From Kalaharituber pfeilii (taxonomy: Eukaryota > Ascomycota > Pezizomycetes > Pezizales > Pezizaceae), in the NCBI GenBank assembly GCA_015179045.1, contig WHUZ01000013.1, positions 496,001 to 560,000 on the forward strand: a DNA stretch of 64,000 nt. The letters run 5' to 3'. Below, piece by piece: positions 35,830 through 46,574 of this stretch. The translations under genes were made by a program, and so were the position numbers. The notes under the pieces were generated by a model. That model searched no databases. It saw only the letters and a list, made by a program, of their open reading frames with translations, and was not told the DNA's origin. Within the stretch, counting starts at the first letter, position 1; each line of letters begins with the position of its first letter.

Positions 35830-37064
35830 GATGGAGAGTTGGCTGGCAGTTGTGATTTGAGTCTCCGTGACTGATATACCAAAGTGGCCTACCTTAGCCT
35901 GCGAACGCATGGGGTGCTCTCGTTAATGAATTTCAAACGTGAGTTCACCCAATCAGCCTATTGAGAAATGTTGTTGATGTAAGTATACAGTATACAGAAC
36001 AGTAAGCATACTGATTGATTACAAATTCCTGGCACACTTAAATATAGTTAACTGCGCACCCTGCTTACTTCAATAACGGTACTTACGAGACCCGATCTTT
36101 CGGCAGTGTCCCTCGAACAATTTGTAGGAATCCATGCGCAGCCGTAATAGCATGCTGAAGGTATAGGAAAGAGGACTGCTGTACTGGGTTCTGGAACGAA
36201 CAGTGTACAGATACATGATTCTTTGGTTTACGTGTCAATTACAACTAACTTGTTTGATCATAGCGCAAAGATCAATGTCACCTGAGCTCAGGAATAATAA
36301 GTACCGATTGTGAGAGGCGAGTTGAATAAGACCGTGAGCTTTAACTACCGGTACCCTGGTTGTTATATCCATGGCGGTCGGGTCATTTTTCATTACAATA
36401 GCTGTCAAACCAGTCTGATATATTGCCAAACCCGGTATAACACGGTAAAGTATGTGCAGTCATGGGTGGCAGGTGTAAGTCATGGATACAGGCGTCTCTA
36501 TAAGCATCTGCACATGCCCTGCCAGACTTTACAAAATGCGGGGTACATGAAGCAAAGATTAAAATTGCTACAAGGGAAGTACATTTGTCCTGTCATGCGG
36601 GTAGTAAAACACAACCGGAGTATTACCAGTAGCACCAATGTCATGAAAGTGCAGCTGACTCGAAATTACGCCACGGCAAATATGGAGAAAATAGAATTCA
36701 AGGATTAACTGATAGTTACGTACGCCCCAACGTTCACAGATCCAAGATCCAAACACAGGACACCGAGGTAAGTTATAATTATCAATCGTCTTCCTCTATC
36801 CTCCTCACTAAAAGGGAAAAGAACGAAAACCCCAAGAACCAGACTCGCTACATAAGCGAATCCTATACTACACATCTTTGCCAAGAATGTGCGCATGTCA
36901 ATTGAGATGCGAGTGGCTTGGATCGGGATGGCGAAGAGGTGATAACAGATTAATCTTTCTTGTCCGCAAGAGAGCCTGACGTGACATTCAATCATTACTT
37001 TAGCTGCTCCCAGTTCACTATAAGCGAATGGCATCTTTTCTTTGTGCATGCTCGTGACCCCCAG

Positions 37065-37069
<5 letters not shown>
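35830..37069. other. No supported gene
   Basis: Short frames at 36310-36708 plus and 36705-37049 minus. The latter has hydrophobic runs (IGFAYVASLVLGVFVLFPFS) but no partner exons were found. Confidence 0.35.
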
Positions 37070-37101
<32 letters not shown>

Positions 37102-37196
37102 CATTACTCGCTTGCCGCCCTGGGGGCTATGGCGAGGGTTTAGTTACAGAGGGAAAAGAAGGAAATAAAAGGAAAGAGGATATAAGTAATAGAAAG
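37070..37196 (-). repeat. LINE 3'-tail fragment, family 1
   Basis: T-run, ATATCATTACTCGC, GCCGCCC, GGGCTATGGCGAG and about 60 bp of A/G-rich 3' UTR. The hairpin outer pair is C-G. TSD AGGAAAT (37063-37069, 37197-37203) is likely, but the motif recurs in the UTR, so the right end is uncertain. Confidence 0.75.
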
Positions 37197-37273
37197 AGGA
37201 AATAAGGGAGAGATATAAGAAAAACGGTAATTGTAAGTTGAATCCGTCTTACAGGTTACGCTATGCGGCAGGT

Positions 37274-37391
37274 GATGCTGACAGTCGAACCTCTCATATT
37301 GGATCCTGTGATATAGGATAACCTGTCTTATTGGATAAAACCCTCCGTCCCAGCCTTATCCAATATAACAGGTTGGGCTATAATTGTCAAG
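37274..37391. mobile_element. Short pogo/Tigger-type MITE
   Basis: The left end begins CAGTCGAACCTCTCATATTG and carries three iterations of a motif like CCTGTCTTATTGGATA at about 18-bp spacing. The right part is the complement (CCTTATCCAATATAACAGG, then GGGCTATAATTG). CAGT-type ends with iterated subterminal motifs are typical of pogo/Tigger elements. TSD not clear. Confidence 0.5.
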
Positions 37392-37579
37392 GCATTGTCT
37401 GGGCCAGAGGATTAGCTGCATGGAGCCAAGAGTAAAACGTACTGTAGCTGCCAGAAGAGCTAAAAAGGGACTGAGGAATGCAATGCGTTAGCTATTGGGA
37501 TGTGGATGTTAGTTAACTAGAATATACCTGTCTGTGGAAGTATTAGTCCATGTCTACGCATGTGTCGATGGCGACTTAT

Positions 37580-37660
37580 CAACCTGGTCCGGGTATATGG
37601 GTCCCTGCCATAGACTGGTAGCATGTATGCGGGGTTACTTAACCAAAGAAAAAAAAAAAG
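37580..37660 (+). repeat. Micro-retroposon, family 2 variant (81 bp)
   Basis: TSD GATGGCGACTTAT (37567-37579, 37661-37673; 13/13). Insert CAACCTGGTCCGGGTATATG, GGTCCCTGCCATAGACTGGT, AGCATGTATGCGGGGTTAC, then A-rich. It extends about 20 nt further 5' than the usual family-2 start, so it shows some of the parent sequence. Confidence 0.9.
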
Positions 37661-37673
37661 GATGGCGACTTAT

Positions 37674-38546
37674 AACACTGGAAATTGCCGAAGGAAGTTG
37701 GGGGGAGTGGGGCTCTGTGAGGCCCCAAAAGGTAAGTTTATGGTTTGGGAGCGAATGCATATAGCTATAGGCACATCAGTAGATTTATTTTATTTTATTT
37801 TATTATATTCATTTCTCGTAGACCGCTCTGGGGGCTAATCAGCAAGTTGCATGAGTTGATATATGGCTGGCCATATTCACATCCGGGTCTTGACAGGCAT
37901 GTCCACAGGCTGGCTAGTTGCATATTCAGGGCAGAGCTTCCGCAGGAAAAGCATGTGTCATTGGGGGCCGAGATTATGGAATTAAGGCACAGCGAAATTT
38001 TGTAACAATGTCTTGGCATCTATTTGTATGGGATTCTCATATAAGATTCCAGCGAAGTGAACAAAACACTGTTCTTCAGCACTATCACACCAATGGCAAT
38101 AAACTGTGATTAAAGGGCCTTCACTAGCTGAATATTGATTTACTTGATTTTGTTCAGCATATTTTGATATATTGCATAGTTGGAATGTCAATATATATTT
38201 TCAGGTGCTCTTCCAATACATTTACTATGTGATATTTTCAACAACTCAACAATTACCTCAAAGATTATGTTGATTGCCATTCATGTATGCATCTATAGGG
38301 ATAGGTTGCCCAAATCAAGTATCTGAATATTTTTATTAAATTAATTGCAGGTGTGAGGGTAGATTTCCATAAGTACCAGTGATTTTACTGCAAAATATAT
38401 GCGAAGACTTTTATGAAAAAATGTGCACAGACATAATTCCCTCATAACTAGTTTTTCTGAAAAATAGACGTGCGGGATCTGAAGAATGCTGCTTGCTTTA
38501 AGTCTTCTAAGAGGTGCATAGAAAAGTAGATTCTGTGGGCAGGGAT
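37674..38546. other. No supported gene
   Basis: AT-rich. Around 37805-37835 ATTTCTCGTAGACCGC...GGGGGCTA resembles a decayed family-1 tail after a TTTTA-repeat. No credible coding frame. Confidence 0.4.
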
Positions 38547-38603
38547 TTTTTTTTTCCCTTTTTGAAATCACGTAACCCCGCTTGCAGCTATTCGTGGCAG
38601 GGC
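38547..38603 (-). repeat. Micro-retroposon, family 2 (57 bp)
   Basis: TSD GTGGGCAGGGAT / GTGGGTAGGGAT (38535-38546, 38604-38615; 11/12). On the minus strand: CGCCCTGCCACGAATAGCTG, CAAGCGGGGTTACGTGATTT, then A-rich. Confidence 0.87.
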
Positions 38604-38615
38604 GTGGGTAGGGAT

Positions 38616-39231
38616 ATAGAAGCTCTCGTTTGCTCAGTTTTGGTGGGAAAAGTGCGTCGAATTGTGTTGTCACTGTTGTGCATCGAGATGTGGTGAAACA
38701 TAGTATGTTTATGTATGTGAGATATACGTTCTCATACCGTACCTGGGCTCTGATCACCTGGTGCTAGTGGCCCTTCTTTAGTTTTTTTTTTATATCAGTA
38801 ATTAATGGACCTTCGTGCGGTAGATGTAGGACTACCAGCTCGCTCACCTCATCCTCAGGCAGATCCTCCTCCACCTTCCATTTTTGCATCCGTATGATGG
38901 CCCACAGCTTTCTCACGCTCACCGTTGGGCATGGCTAACTCTCTGTGCCAGAACGACGCTGTCATTTCAATTGTCTCAAGTAGCCATTCGCTTTCCACCA
39001 TAATACCCGCAGGAACTGGTTCAAAAATGACCTCCATTAAGGCACGTCAGGGGCCGGTGATATCCCCGTATTTGTCCCTTAAAGAGCGGTTTCATATAAC
39101 TTGAATACATACCACGATATGGTTTAGCTGCCTATTGAAAGAATGGAAGTGTATACATGGGTGCGAGTTCAGGGTAACAATGCGAGTATACCGAAGGGCG
39201 TACTGGTCGTTATTGGAGAGGTCCAGTCTCT
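38616..39231. other. No firm gene
   Basis: A minus-strand segment from an ATG at 39037 (MEVIFEPVPAGIMVESEWLL) is open for 60 codons and then followed by a DNA stretch reading KWKVEEDLPEDEVSELVVLH near 38810-38880 in another frame. It ends in ATTACTGATAT plus A-run, resembling a retroposon tail. Possibly an old retroposed fragment; unassigned. Confidence 0.3.
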
Positions 39232-39243
39232 GAATAAAGAGTC

Positions 39244-39771
39244 TTTTTTTTTTTTTTTTCTATATCATTACTCGCTTGCCGCCTGTCAGGCTATGGCGAG
39301 GTATTGGGATAAGTACATGGATGAGATATAGAGGTGTAGGGAAAAGGAAAAAGAAATAAGAAATATGACTAAGATAAAAGCTACCGCTGCATCCTCCCTC
39401 CGTCCTCCCCCAACATCTCCATCAGACTCTGGAGTTGATCTCCCTCTCCTTCTCTTGGTTTTGGGGGCTGCCGGATAGCTGCCATACCCCCAGGCCATCG
39501 CTTCTTCCATACCCTGCACTCCTCCAGTAGGTGTGTGGTCGTCTCCTCCGCCTCCCCACACCACCTACAGTCCGGGTCTGGTGCCTCATGTATGTGATGC
39601 CTCCATGCCCGCAGGCCTTTCGCCCCTAAAAGTCCCGCTAACCTTGTCGTTTTGGTTCCTAGTCTCTCCAGTGGTCGATATGTCAAGCCCAATCTGTTCC
39701 TTTCTCGTGCTCTCTCCCTCCTTGCTTCCTGTCTCATTCCTGCTTCTGTCACGATCTCTGGTGCTCGCTGC
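39244..39771 (-). mobile_element. 5'-truncated Tad1-like LINE, family 1
   Basis: Perfect 12-bp TSD GAATAAAGAGTC (39232-39243, 39772-39783). The minus strand encodes the end of ORF2: ERNRLGLTYRPLERLG, LLGAKGLRAWRHHIHE, finger CRWCGEAEETTTHLLEEC, VWKKRWPGGM, ending GRMQR and stop at 39381. The UTR leads to hairpin CTCGCCATAGCCT/AGGCGGCAAGCGAG and poly-A. Its CCT/AGG inner stem is the same compensatory variant as the micro-copy at 4750. Confidence 0.92.
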
Positions 39772-40236
39772 GAATAAAGAGTCGGAAGACAGGCAAATGT
39801 ATATACATGAGTACCGCAGCACAACATGACTATTGCAAGATAGGAAAGAATAACATACAGGAAGGTAACAACAGTCATGGATGCGTGGCTTGCAAAGAGA
39901 GCTTCTGTAGCGCAAAGTGGGCACTGTGGCGTGACTCATATATATGAGTAAAATGAAACAGTCTTATCCCTAAAACAGAAACGAACTATGGATGGCAACG
40001 GATGAACATTTTCAACACCTATCACAGGATTTCTCCGCCGAAAGTAACTCTAGAAACGTCGGTAAGTGAGACAGGGTTAGGAGCATCTCTCTGATGACTT
40101 CTATGCCTTCACCAAGAATATATTGGTTGCTTTGATAGGACTTAGGCCGTTAGTATTACTTTACACAGTATAGTTACCAGCGGGCTTAGCCGGAGTGCCC
40201 TTTTGTGATCACTTAAAAGAAATTAGTCTCATATAC

Positions 40237-40293
40237 ATCGCCATAGCCCCTAGGGCGGCACGCGATTAATGATATAAAAAAAAAAAAAAAAAA
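40237..40293 (+). repeat. Micro-retroposon, family 1 (57 bp)
   Basis: TSD AGTCTCATATAC (40225-40236, 40294-40305; 12/12). Insert starts ATCGCCATAGCCCC, then GGGCGGCACGCGATTAATG, ATAT and A-run. Outer hairpin pair is A-T. Confidence 0.92.
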
Positions 40294-40405
40294 AGTCTCA
40301 TATACTGTAAGTCCTTAGTCTCTTATAAACCAATTCCTACGGTATGCTCGTTCTAGGGTCTTTGTTCACCACCCACCGCTACTCTGAAGTCTAATTTATA
40401 CCTTT

Positions 40406-40491
40406 TTTTTTTTTTTTTTTTTTTTTGATCACGTAACCCCGCATACAGGCTACGAGCCTACTACATGGCAGGGAAAATAATTTTATACCTT
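40406..40491 (-). repeat. Micro-retroposon, family 2 variant (86 bp)
   Basis: TSD TTTATACCTTT (40395-40405, 40492-40502). On the minus strand: TTCCCTGCCATGTAGTAGGC, TCGTAGCCTGTATGCGGGG, TTACGTGATC, then an A-run. It represents the CATGTAGTAGGCTCGTAGCC subfamily. Confidence 0.88.
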
Positions 40492-40502
40492 TAATCCCCA
40501 TC

Positions 40503-41067
40503 AACAGCTCCCTCTGGTTCATACCCCAAAACTCTTGTAACTTGCTCACCTTGCCCTGTGCCTGCGGAGCTACCTGGTCAATCTTCCGCTTCGCAGACCC
40601 CGCAGATGAAGCCACTACAATAATCGCCTCGCAATGTCCAGCTCTTCTCCCTTCTACCCGACCGTTATTGTACTGCCCTCGCAAACACTCACTCAAAGTC
40701 TCTCTGCTCCACGACATAGATTGCCCTACTGCCCCTCATTGTCACCGCTGGTAAATTCAGCTCTCCAATGTGGCTTCCTGGATCTTCAAGCGCATGTACT
40801 CGTTCCACTTGTCAATATCAGTACCACCGTTATAAAATATGATCCTCGCTGCTTTCCTGCACGCATTCGCCGTCAAAATGCATTCATGCCCACTGGGAGG
40901 ATGCCGGGAGCTTTTACGGCCGTTACCATCGCCCTAGGGTCTCAACCTCGCGGTCCATCTCGGTAATGGGGAGAGAGACTGTGTATTGGTGGTCGTGAAG
41001 CCATACCGAAATTCCATTGCATGATGTGCAGCTTCGATTGCGCCAAGGAGGGTCTAGCGGGTGCTTC
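40503..41067. other. No supported gene
   Basis: Pyrimidine-rich frames at 40634-40966 plus and 40391-40717 minus carry no recognisable motif. Probably old LINE or repeat sequence. Confidence 0.35.
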
Positions 41068-41080
41068 AAGCCAGTTGTAT

Positions 41081-41107
41081 ATGCGAGTAATGATAATAAA
41101 AAAAAAA
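41081..41107 (+). repeat. Ultra-short family-1 insertion (27 bp)
   Basis: TSD AGCCAGTTGTAT (41069-41080, 41108-41119; 12/12, likely 13). The insert is only ATGCGAGTAATGATAAT plus about ten A. The hairpin is almost entirely missing, so 17 unique nt were retroposed. Confidence 0.9.
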
Positions 41108-41282
41108 AGCCAGTTGTATAGTTTCGCATATTGGGTGCTCACGTGACCAATGAGGTGGTACATGGTTGTGCTGGTCATTCCGCTGGATCAGGAGCTGCAA
41201 AGAGAGCGCTTGCAACAGACGGCGCTTGCAACGGATCCCTATGGGCGGAAAAGGATAAATATGTAGCGTCAGGTGCAGGTTG

Positions 41283-41334
41283 CCCTAACAGCTGCATGCG
41301 GGGTCACGTGATAAAAAAAAAAAAAAAAAAAAAA
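41283..41334 (+). repeat. Micro-retroposon, family 2 (52 bp)
   Basis: TSD AGGTGCAGGTTG (41271-41282, 41335-41346; 12/12). Insert CCCTAACAGCTGCATGCGGG, GTCACGTGAT and A-run. Relative to other copies the CATGGCG segment is deleted. Confidence 0.92.
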
Positions 41335-41617
41335 AGGTGCAGGTTGACAATTGTGGCCTTTTCACGAATATTAATGTTGGCTGGCATTTGACTTAATTCA
41401 TTTCTGAAACTCACTGATGCCAACAAAGATTCTGCGGCCGTGAGATGTTAATTGCTGGGGCCTTGGGAAGACCTTTTTCTTTCTTACTTCCTTTGTTTTT
41501 GGGCTGTCGCTTTAGTCACGCATGGCCTAGTCTCGTACGCATGGCCCGGGCCACTCGTGACTACCATAGAATAAGGACTTGCCCTGGCCAGTCTGTAGCC
41601 CAGTTCTGTGACAGGGT

Positions 41618-41662
41618 CTCCATCGTCATAGCCCTTAGGGCGGCAAACGATTAATGATAATA

Positions 41663-41695
<33 letters not shown>
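41618..41695 (+). repeat. Micro-retroposon, family 1 (78 bp)
   Basis: TSD TCTGTGACAGGGT (41605-41617, 41696-41708; 13/13). Insert CTCCATCGTCATAGCCCTTA, GGGCGGCAAACGATTAATG, ATAATAAT and a long A-run. The outer stem is ATCGT/ACGAT instead of ATCGC/GCGAT, a compensatory change. Confidence 0.92.
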
Positions 41696-41696
<1 letters not shown>

Positions 41697-41743
41697 CTGT
41701 GACAGGGTAGACTGTGGTTCCAATGTGACAGTCACGGTCCGGT

Positions 41744-42300
41744 TCAGCTGTCTCGCCGCCCTGGGATCCTACCTTCAGTGGCCTGCCCATCGTACCTCAT
41801 GCACCTGGCCCCCTCTTTGGTCCTCCCATCTGGCATCTCATTGCCCTCTATCCCCACATGGGCCTTGACCCACGCAAGCTTCACGGCCCCGGCACTCGCC
41901 ATAGCCCAGAGGGCGGCATGCGAGTAATGATATAAAAAAAAAAAAAAGAAAACGGCCCCGGCATCCCTCAACCTCCGCCGCCTCTCCACCACGAGCTCTA
42001 CCACACGCGCCAGGTTCGCAGTCCTCGCTTTTCCAGTTTTTCCTGCTGTCTTGACTGCGCTGATTGCTGCCTGAGAGTCTGCAAGCAGCAACACTTTCGC
42101 CCTGCCATCAACTGCTTCAAGTGCGCCTCTCATACCTGCGACCTCGCCATCCCACACAGTAGCTTTGGTGCCAACCTACTGGGACCCCTCTGACTCCCCT
42201 GCCACCACCTGTTTCCAGCACCATCCGCCTCCAACCCCACCTTCCTCACTGCGACTGCCATCTGTGAAGATGGCTACAGAGTCGGTCTCTATGTCATGGG
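41744..42300 (-). pseudogene. LINE RNase H domain relic, split by a micro-retroposon
   Basis: On the minus strand: AIFTDGSRSEEGGVGGGW (first catalytic Asp), an in-frame stop near 42180, TVWDGEVAGMRGALEAV (catalytic Glu), KVLLLADSQAAISAVK (Asp), then after the insertion at 41895-41951 GAVKLAWVKAHVGIEGNEMPD (His/Asn/Asp region). It is an RNase H of a non-LTR element different from the family-1 ORF2 copies. The frame happens to read through the insert as a Phe-rich stretch. No RT remains. Confidence 0.85.
41895..41951 (+). repeat. Micro-retroposon, family 1, inside the RNase H relic
   Basis: TSD ACGGCCCCGGCA (41883-41894, 41952-41963; 12/12). Insert CTCGCCATAGCCCAGAGGG, CGGCATGCGAGTAATGATAT and A-run. 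Removing it restores continuous RNase H coding, so the empty site is readable. Confidence 0.93.
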
Positions 42301-43389
42301 GAGCATTAAGGAGCATATTTTGTCTATTCTGCCCATAATGATCATGTACTGCATTACAGTAGAGTCGATACAGGGATGTCTCTGATTGTTGACCTATATC
42401 TGTATGATACCTAGGGGTTGGAAAAGAGAAATTGACAAGCGTAAAAGGCTATACGTACTCATCTCGGTGATAGCTTCGCCTCTAGTCTCGATTGAAAGGG
42501 TCAAAATTGAATGGAATCCCTCTGAAAATATTTATACAGTCTGCATTGCTTTTGTCTGCTTTCTTCAGCTGTCTGTGTACACTCAATTTAACACCTCTCT
42601 TTAAATGGAAGGTGCTCTGCTTTATCGCCTATAGTTCCAGCTTGGATGTTGTGTATAAAGTCAATGCATCTACTGCATCCAAGCTGATGTTTAAGCCGTG
42701 CTATTGGCTCTTGGCGCTGAATTGATATGTTGGTAACGTTGAAAGCTCCTCGGAATTTCCCCCCAAGGAGAAACATGAGGGGAAGGGTATTTTGGAATAA
42801 AATTTAGATCAAGAGGCTCAGCATTTTGAGGACTTTCGATTTATATTTCGATAGGGCAGACGTGATGGTTGCAAAGTTGTTCCAAACATTCGTTGTGTGA
42901 AAGTGGTTGTCGCCGTACAATACGTACCGTACATGACTAAGCTAAGAATCTAGAATATCCCTAAATAGAGTGCCTAAGTACTGTAGAAAGTTCTTCCTAG
43001 TATGGTTTCACTATGCAGTATAAAGGAAAGAGCGTGTCCGCTTTTGCGAGACATGCAGCCAAGCTTGCAGGTGATCATAAATAATTACAAAAAATCACAA
43101 AAAAATCAATTAAGTTAATGGAAAAATTACAGAGAAATAGCAGACCGTATAAATGGACATTGGAGAATTTAAATCTTTTTTCAGAATTTGACATTAAGCA
43201 TTTTTGATTGAATTGTTGTGTTTTTGCAAGACGGATGCACTCAGCTGGATGTCTCATGACTCCGAGGGATACTTTGGTAAACGCAGCCACGCACTTTCCC
43301 TTATGCTGCATAGTAAAACCATACTAGGAAAATTTTCCGCTAGGCATTGTGTTAAGTGGTTCCTGATTTGTGTAGTCAGACCTAGCCCT
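42301..43389. other. No supported gene
   Basis: AT-rich with short frames only. No domain, repeat or promoter pattern that I can support. Confidence 0.4.
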
Positions 43390-43862
43390 ACGAGAATTTA
43401 TTCGAGAAAAGGTTTTTTATCATACCCTGAAATAACACGGACCTCCTTGAAATACCCATCAGTTTTTTAAATAGTAGTCAAGTATGTCTTAGCTGCAGGA
43501 GAGCGTTAACCCCTATTACTATTTCTACGCGCAGTTAACATCTATGACCTCTATATATACTGAATAAATAATGTATAAAATACATACAGATCTCTGTCAA
43601 ATAATGATATAGTTCATTTTGTTTATACTTATATATATAGTATACATTTTTCACAATAGTTCTTATATACAATAATGAGAATTTAAGGGCGATACTTTCT
43701 ATGAATACTGCTCATGTGTTTTTAACGTTGCTGTAGTGTTACTAAGTAGGCTAGTTAGTGTTGTTGTCATGGCGAAGACATACTTGGTACTATTTAAAAT
43801 TAAAAAACTAGATGGGTATTTTATCATAAGAAACCTTTTCTCGAATTTATTCTCATTTAAGA
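43390..43862. repeat. Inverted-repeat element (about 75-bp arms)
   Basis: Left arm (about 43390-43478) contains GAGAATTTATTCGAGAAAAG, GTTTTTTATCATA and ATACCCATCAGTTTTTTAAA. Right arm (about 43789-43862) has the complements: TTTAAAATTAAAAAACTAGA, TGGGTATTTTATCATAAGAA and ACCTTTTCTCGAATTTATTC. The left arm has an extra block of about 20 bp. The AT-rich spacer of about 310 bp has no ORF. Probably a MITE; TSD not identified. Confidence 0.6.
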
Positions 43863-43899
43863 CATGCTTCTGTGGAATTGAGAGTCTCCTCTAGGCAGC

Positions 43900-44585
43900 A
43901 CTCAATTCCCAGTTGGGCCCGGAACAACCCGTTGGAGTCAGACTATGCAAGCCACAATCTGTATAGCCCACTCCTCGAGACTGACTGTCATGAGACACCC
44001 TGTTGCCAGCTGCTCTTTAGCAACCTGATTGGCTAGGTGGATATTTTTTGGGGCACATCTATTTGGCTCTGGCTGGAGTTCAAGGGCTGGACTCGCTGGT
44101 TCAAAAGTATTGGAACCCTGCATAAGGCATATGCGTTATTCTTTTTCTGGAATGGTACTCGAGTGCAAATAGCTCATACAATTTATGTAGCGTCCCAATA
44201 ACCTTTTGAACCTGCCAACGAGCGAGGTTCCGCACATTCACAATTCCAGAAGCCCAACGTCCTCACTGGATCGTGTACGCTCCCCCCACCCACAGCTTCT
44301 GCCTTCTCCATAGTTTCCATTTGCGCCCTCTCGGTTGCAGATTCTCGGATACAAAGGTTGGCAGTTCACACTTCCTGACCTGAATTTGTAGTTGCTATAT
44401 TGGTAGCAAGGGGCCAAATTTACTCGCCCCTCGGCTTCGTGGTGCTGACATATCGCTATAATATTTTATTCTAGAGAGCGACAAAGAGTGTTAGTAGGTG
44501 GAGCTACTCCACTCTATTTCAACTATATATACGATATTTACGTTCCAGTACAATTTGACTCCCGACTTTGTCATTGACATTAATT
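43900..44585 (+). promoter_or_regulatory. Upstream region of paralogue 2, duplicated at 60.06-60.59 kb
   Basis: Shares ordered blocks with the region upstream of paralogue 3: GCAAGCCA near 43950, CTGATTGGCTAGGTGGA near 44027 (CTGATTGGCTGGGTGGA at 60173), CTGACATATCGCTA at 44447 and GAGAGCGACAAAGAGT near 44475. The inverted CCAAT box (ATTGG) and the GAGAGCGACAAAGAGT block are candidate regulatory elements. Confidence 0.6.
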
Positions 44586-45794
44586 ATGGCAAACCATATG
44601 TTTTCGTCACAAGCAGACACTACAGATCTGGAGGTGTTCTATGAATTGGATGGTAAAACGGTATGTGTCCATTGAATATTTGTATTAGAATATTGGAGCA
44701 TTGTTATTTCGGGAATTCCCATTATTGATATGCTCGATACTGCGTATGGAGAAACGTTATCCACTGACGTGCAATTAGCCACGATCCCCATTTCCCCAAC
44801 AATACTTGGGTTCAAGCACCCCAATGGAGCATACAGAGGAACAATCTCCATGCTCCACAAATCGTTGCGGAAGTCACCTGCAGCACCAGCTTCATGAGCC
44901 AGCATACCTTCCACGTTCACCATCTGCATTCGCACCGGAAATGGCATCCACCCAACACAGACCAGCAGCTCTACAATTCCCAATACCAATCTTGGAATCA
45001 GCACCTTCCCAAAAAGATCCTGAAGCAGTCGTGCCTATATGGGCATCGGGAATGATCCCCATCCTGCCACAGGAAAATAATGCAGTCCCTAACTATTTTC
45101 CTCCTGGCGGGTATAGTTTGCACTCGTCATACAATCAATCAAGTGCCCCATCGTTCCCAGAGCTTGACTCTGACCCTGACCAATCTCCTCATATTCAAAC
45201 CTTCAGTCAGGCATGGCCACCCCAAGTATCTCCTTCGGCCGCACTCCCTACGGATAATGAGAAGCTACGCAGAATGAGGAGGTTAGCTTTTATTATAGTT
45301 GGCATTTTTGTGCTCTTGATAATTATAGGGGCGGTAGTAGGCGGAGTCATGGCTGGAGTGGTATTGAAGAATCGAGATAAAAGGTGAACCTTCCTTTCCT
45401 TCTTGTTCTGAATAGGAATTACCATACCTCGTGCAAGGGATGAAGTAGTTTTCTCGCATGATGCGGATTGACTTACAGCAAAAGACTTATGCAATTGACT
45501 GACTCTAAACCCTCAATTGGAAACAACTAGTGGCCAAGATGTGAATGGCGAAGACCCTGAAGATATCACGAGAACCACCGGCATCGCGATCACAACCACC
45601 ACTGGTATCACCACAACTGCACCCAGTGCCGCCTTTACATCCTTCAGCGACCTCATCAATCACGAATTTACAGATACTGAATTCGAAACAGAAATACCCA
45701 CGCTTACGGGAATACAAAAGCTCACCAGTTATACTTCAGAAACACGTATCCTTACTACTGAAGTGCCATCAAGAACACCACCACCATCACCATC

Positions 45795-45834
<40 letters not shown>

Positions 45835-46089
45835 TCACCGCAACCAGAACCATCGCCACCACGAACATCACCATCATCAAAAGAATTATCATCAGTACCA
45901 TCACCACCATCAACAGAATCCTCATCAGCGCCAGGATCATCACCATCCAAATGGTCATCAGTACCAGGATCATCATCATCCAAATGGTCATCAGCACCAG
46001 GATCATCATCATCCAAACCGACCTCAGCATCAGGATCATCACCAACCAAATCGTCATCAGCACCACCAGAAACACTTACACTAGATTAA
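44586..46089 (+). CDS. Proline-rich single-pass membrane protein, paralogue 2
   Basis: Three exons: 44586-44660, 44779-45383, 45531-46089 (75+605+559 nt; 412 residues). Introns GTATGT...TTAG (118 bp, phase 0) and GTGAAC...CTAG (147 bp, phase 2). Residues 1-200: MANHMFSSQADTTDLEVFYE, then a Pro-rich region with PMEHTEEQSP and IWASGMIPILPQE. Basic KLRRMRR precedes a membrane segment AFIIVGIFVLLIIIGAVVGG, followed by VVLKNRDKRSGQD. Exon 3 is a Thr-rich stretch (ITRTTGIAITTTTGITTTAP), a PEPEPEP tract, and a tandem repeat of about 12 residues (APGSSSSKWSS type, 36-nt period, 45920-46060) ending APPETLTLD. It resembles an O-glycosylated extracellular tail. Function unknown. Confidence 0.88.
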
Positions 46090-46574
46090 TGATATCACCA
46101 CCACTACCATCATCATGTCCTTCGCCTGCTCTTGCCCCTCCTCCTCATCATCATTGCATAAGCCGTCCTTGTTGCCCAGGACTGTCTAGATGCCTGTAGA
46201 GCGTCACAGTTGCCACCTAATACCGGTACTGGTTGCAGTGAAGCTCACTATATGGAGTGCCAATATGTTACCTCATGCTACCATTCGGTGCAATAGAGTT
46301 AGATTTAAGGCAAATTTCTAGTAGAAAATAAGACATAAAAATGTAAATTCCACATACTCCGCTTTTTATTCCTATAATCCCTTCTTCCTTTATCTATGAA
46401 ACTGTAATAATCATATTATCAATTTTACTTTTACTTTTACTGTATGCTCTTCAAATAGTATATGACAATGACGCGAATGCCGCAACTCGTACTTCAACCT
46501 CTGTCTCCCAGTAGGGAGTGTGGTTTACGAAATTAAACTGTAGTCCCACCCAATCCAGCTTGACCTAGTGTTGA
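46090..46574. other. 3' flank of paralogue 2
   Basis: AT-rich sequence with several AATAAA-like motifs. No gene seen. Confidence 0.4.

Noticed and set aside
37780..37835. Family-1 tail at TTTCTCGTAGACCGCTCTGGG
   Set aside because: Too diverged to call a separate insertion; mentioned only as a possible old copy.
45545..46084. Alternative frames over the PEPEPE/SKWSS repeat (His/Gln-rich plus frame, Met/Val- and Asp-rich minus frames)
   Set aside because: Products of a tandem repeat open in several frames; only the frame joined in phase from exon 2 matches the paralogue.
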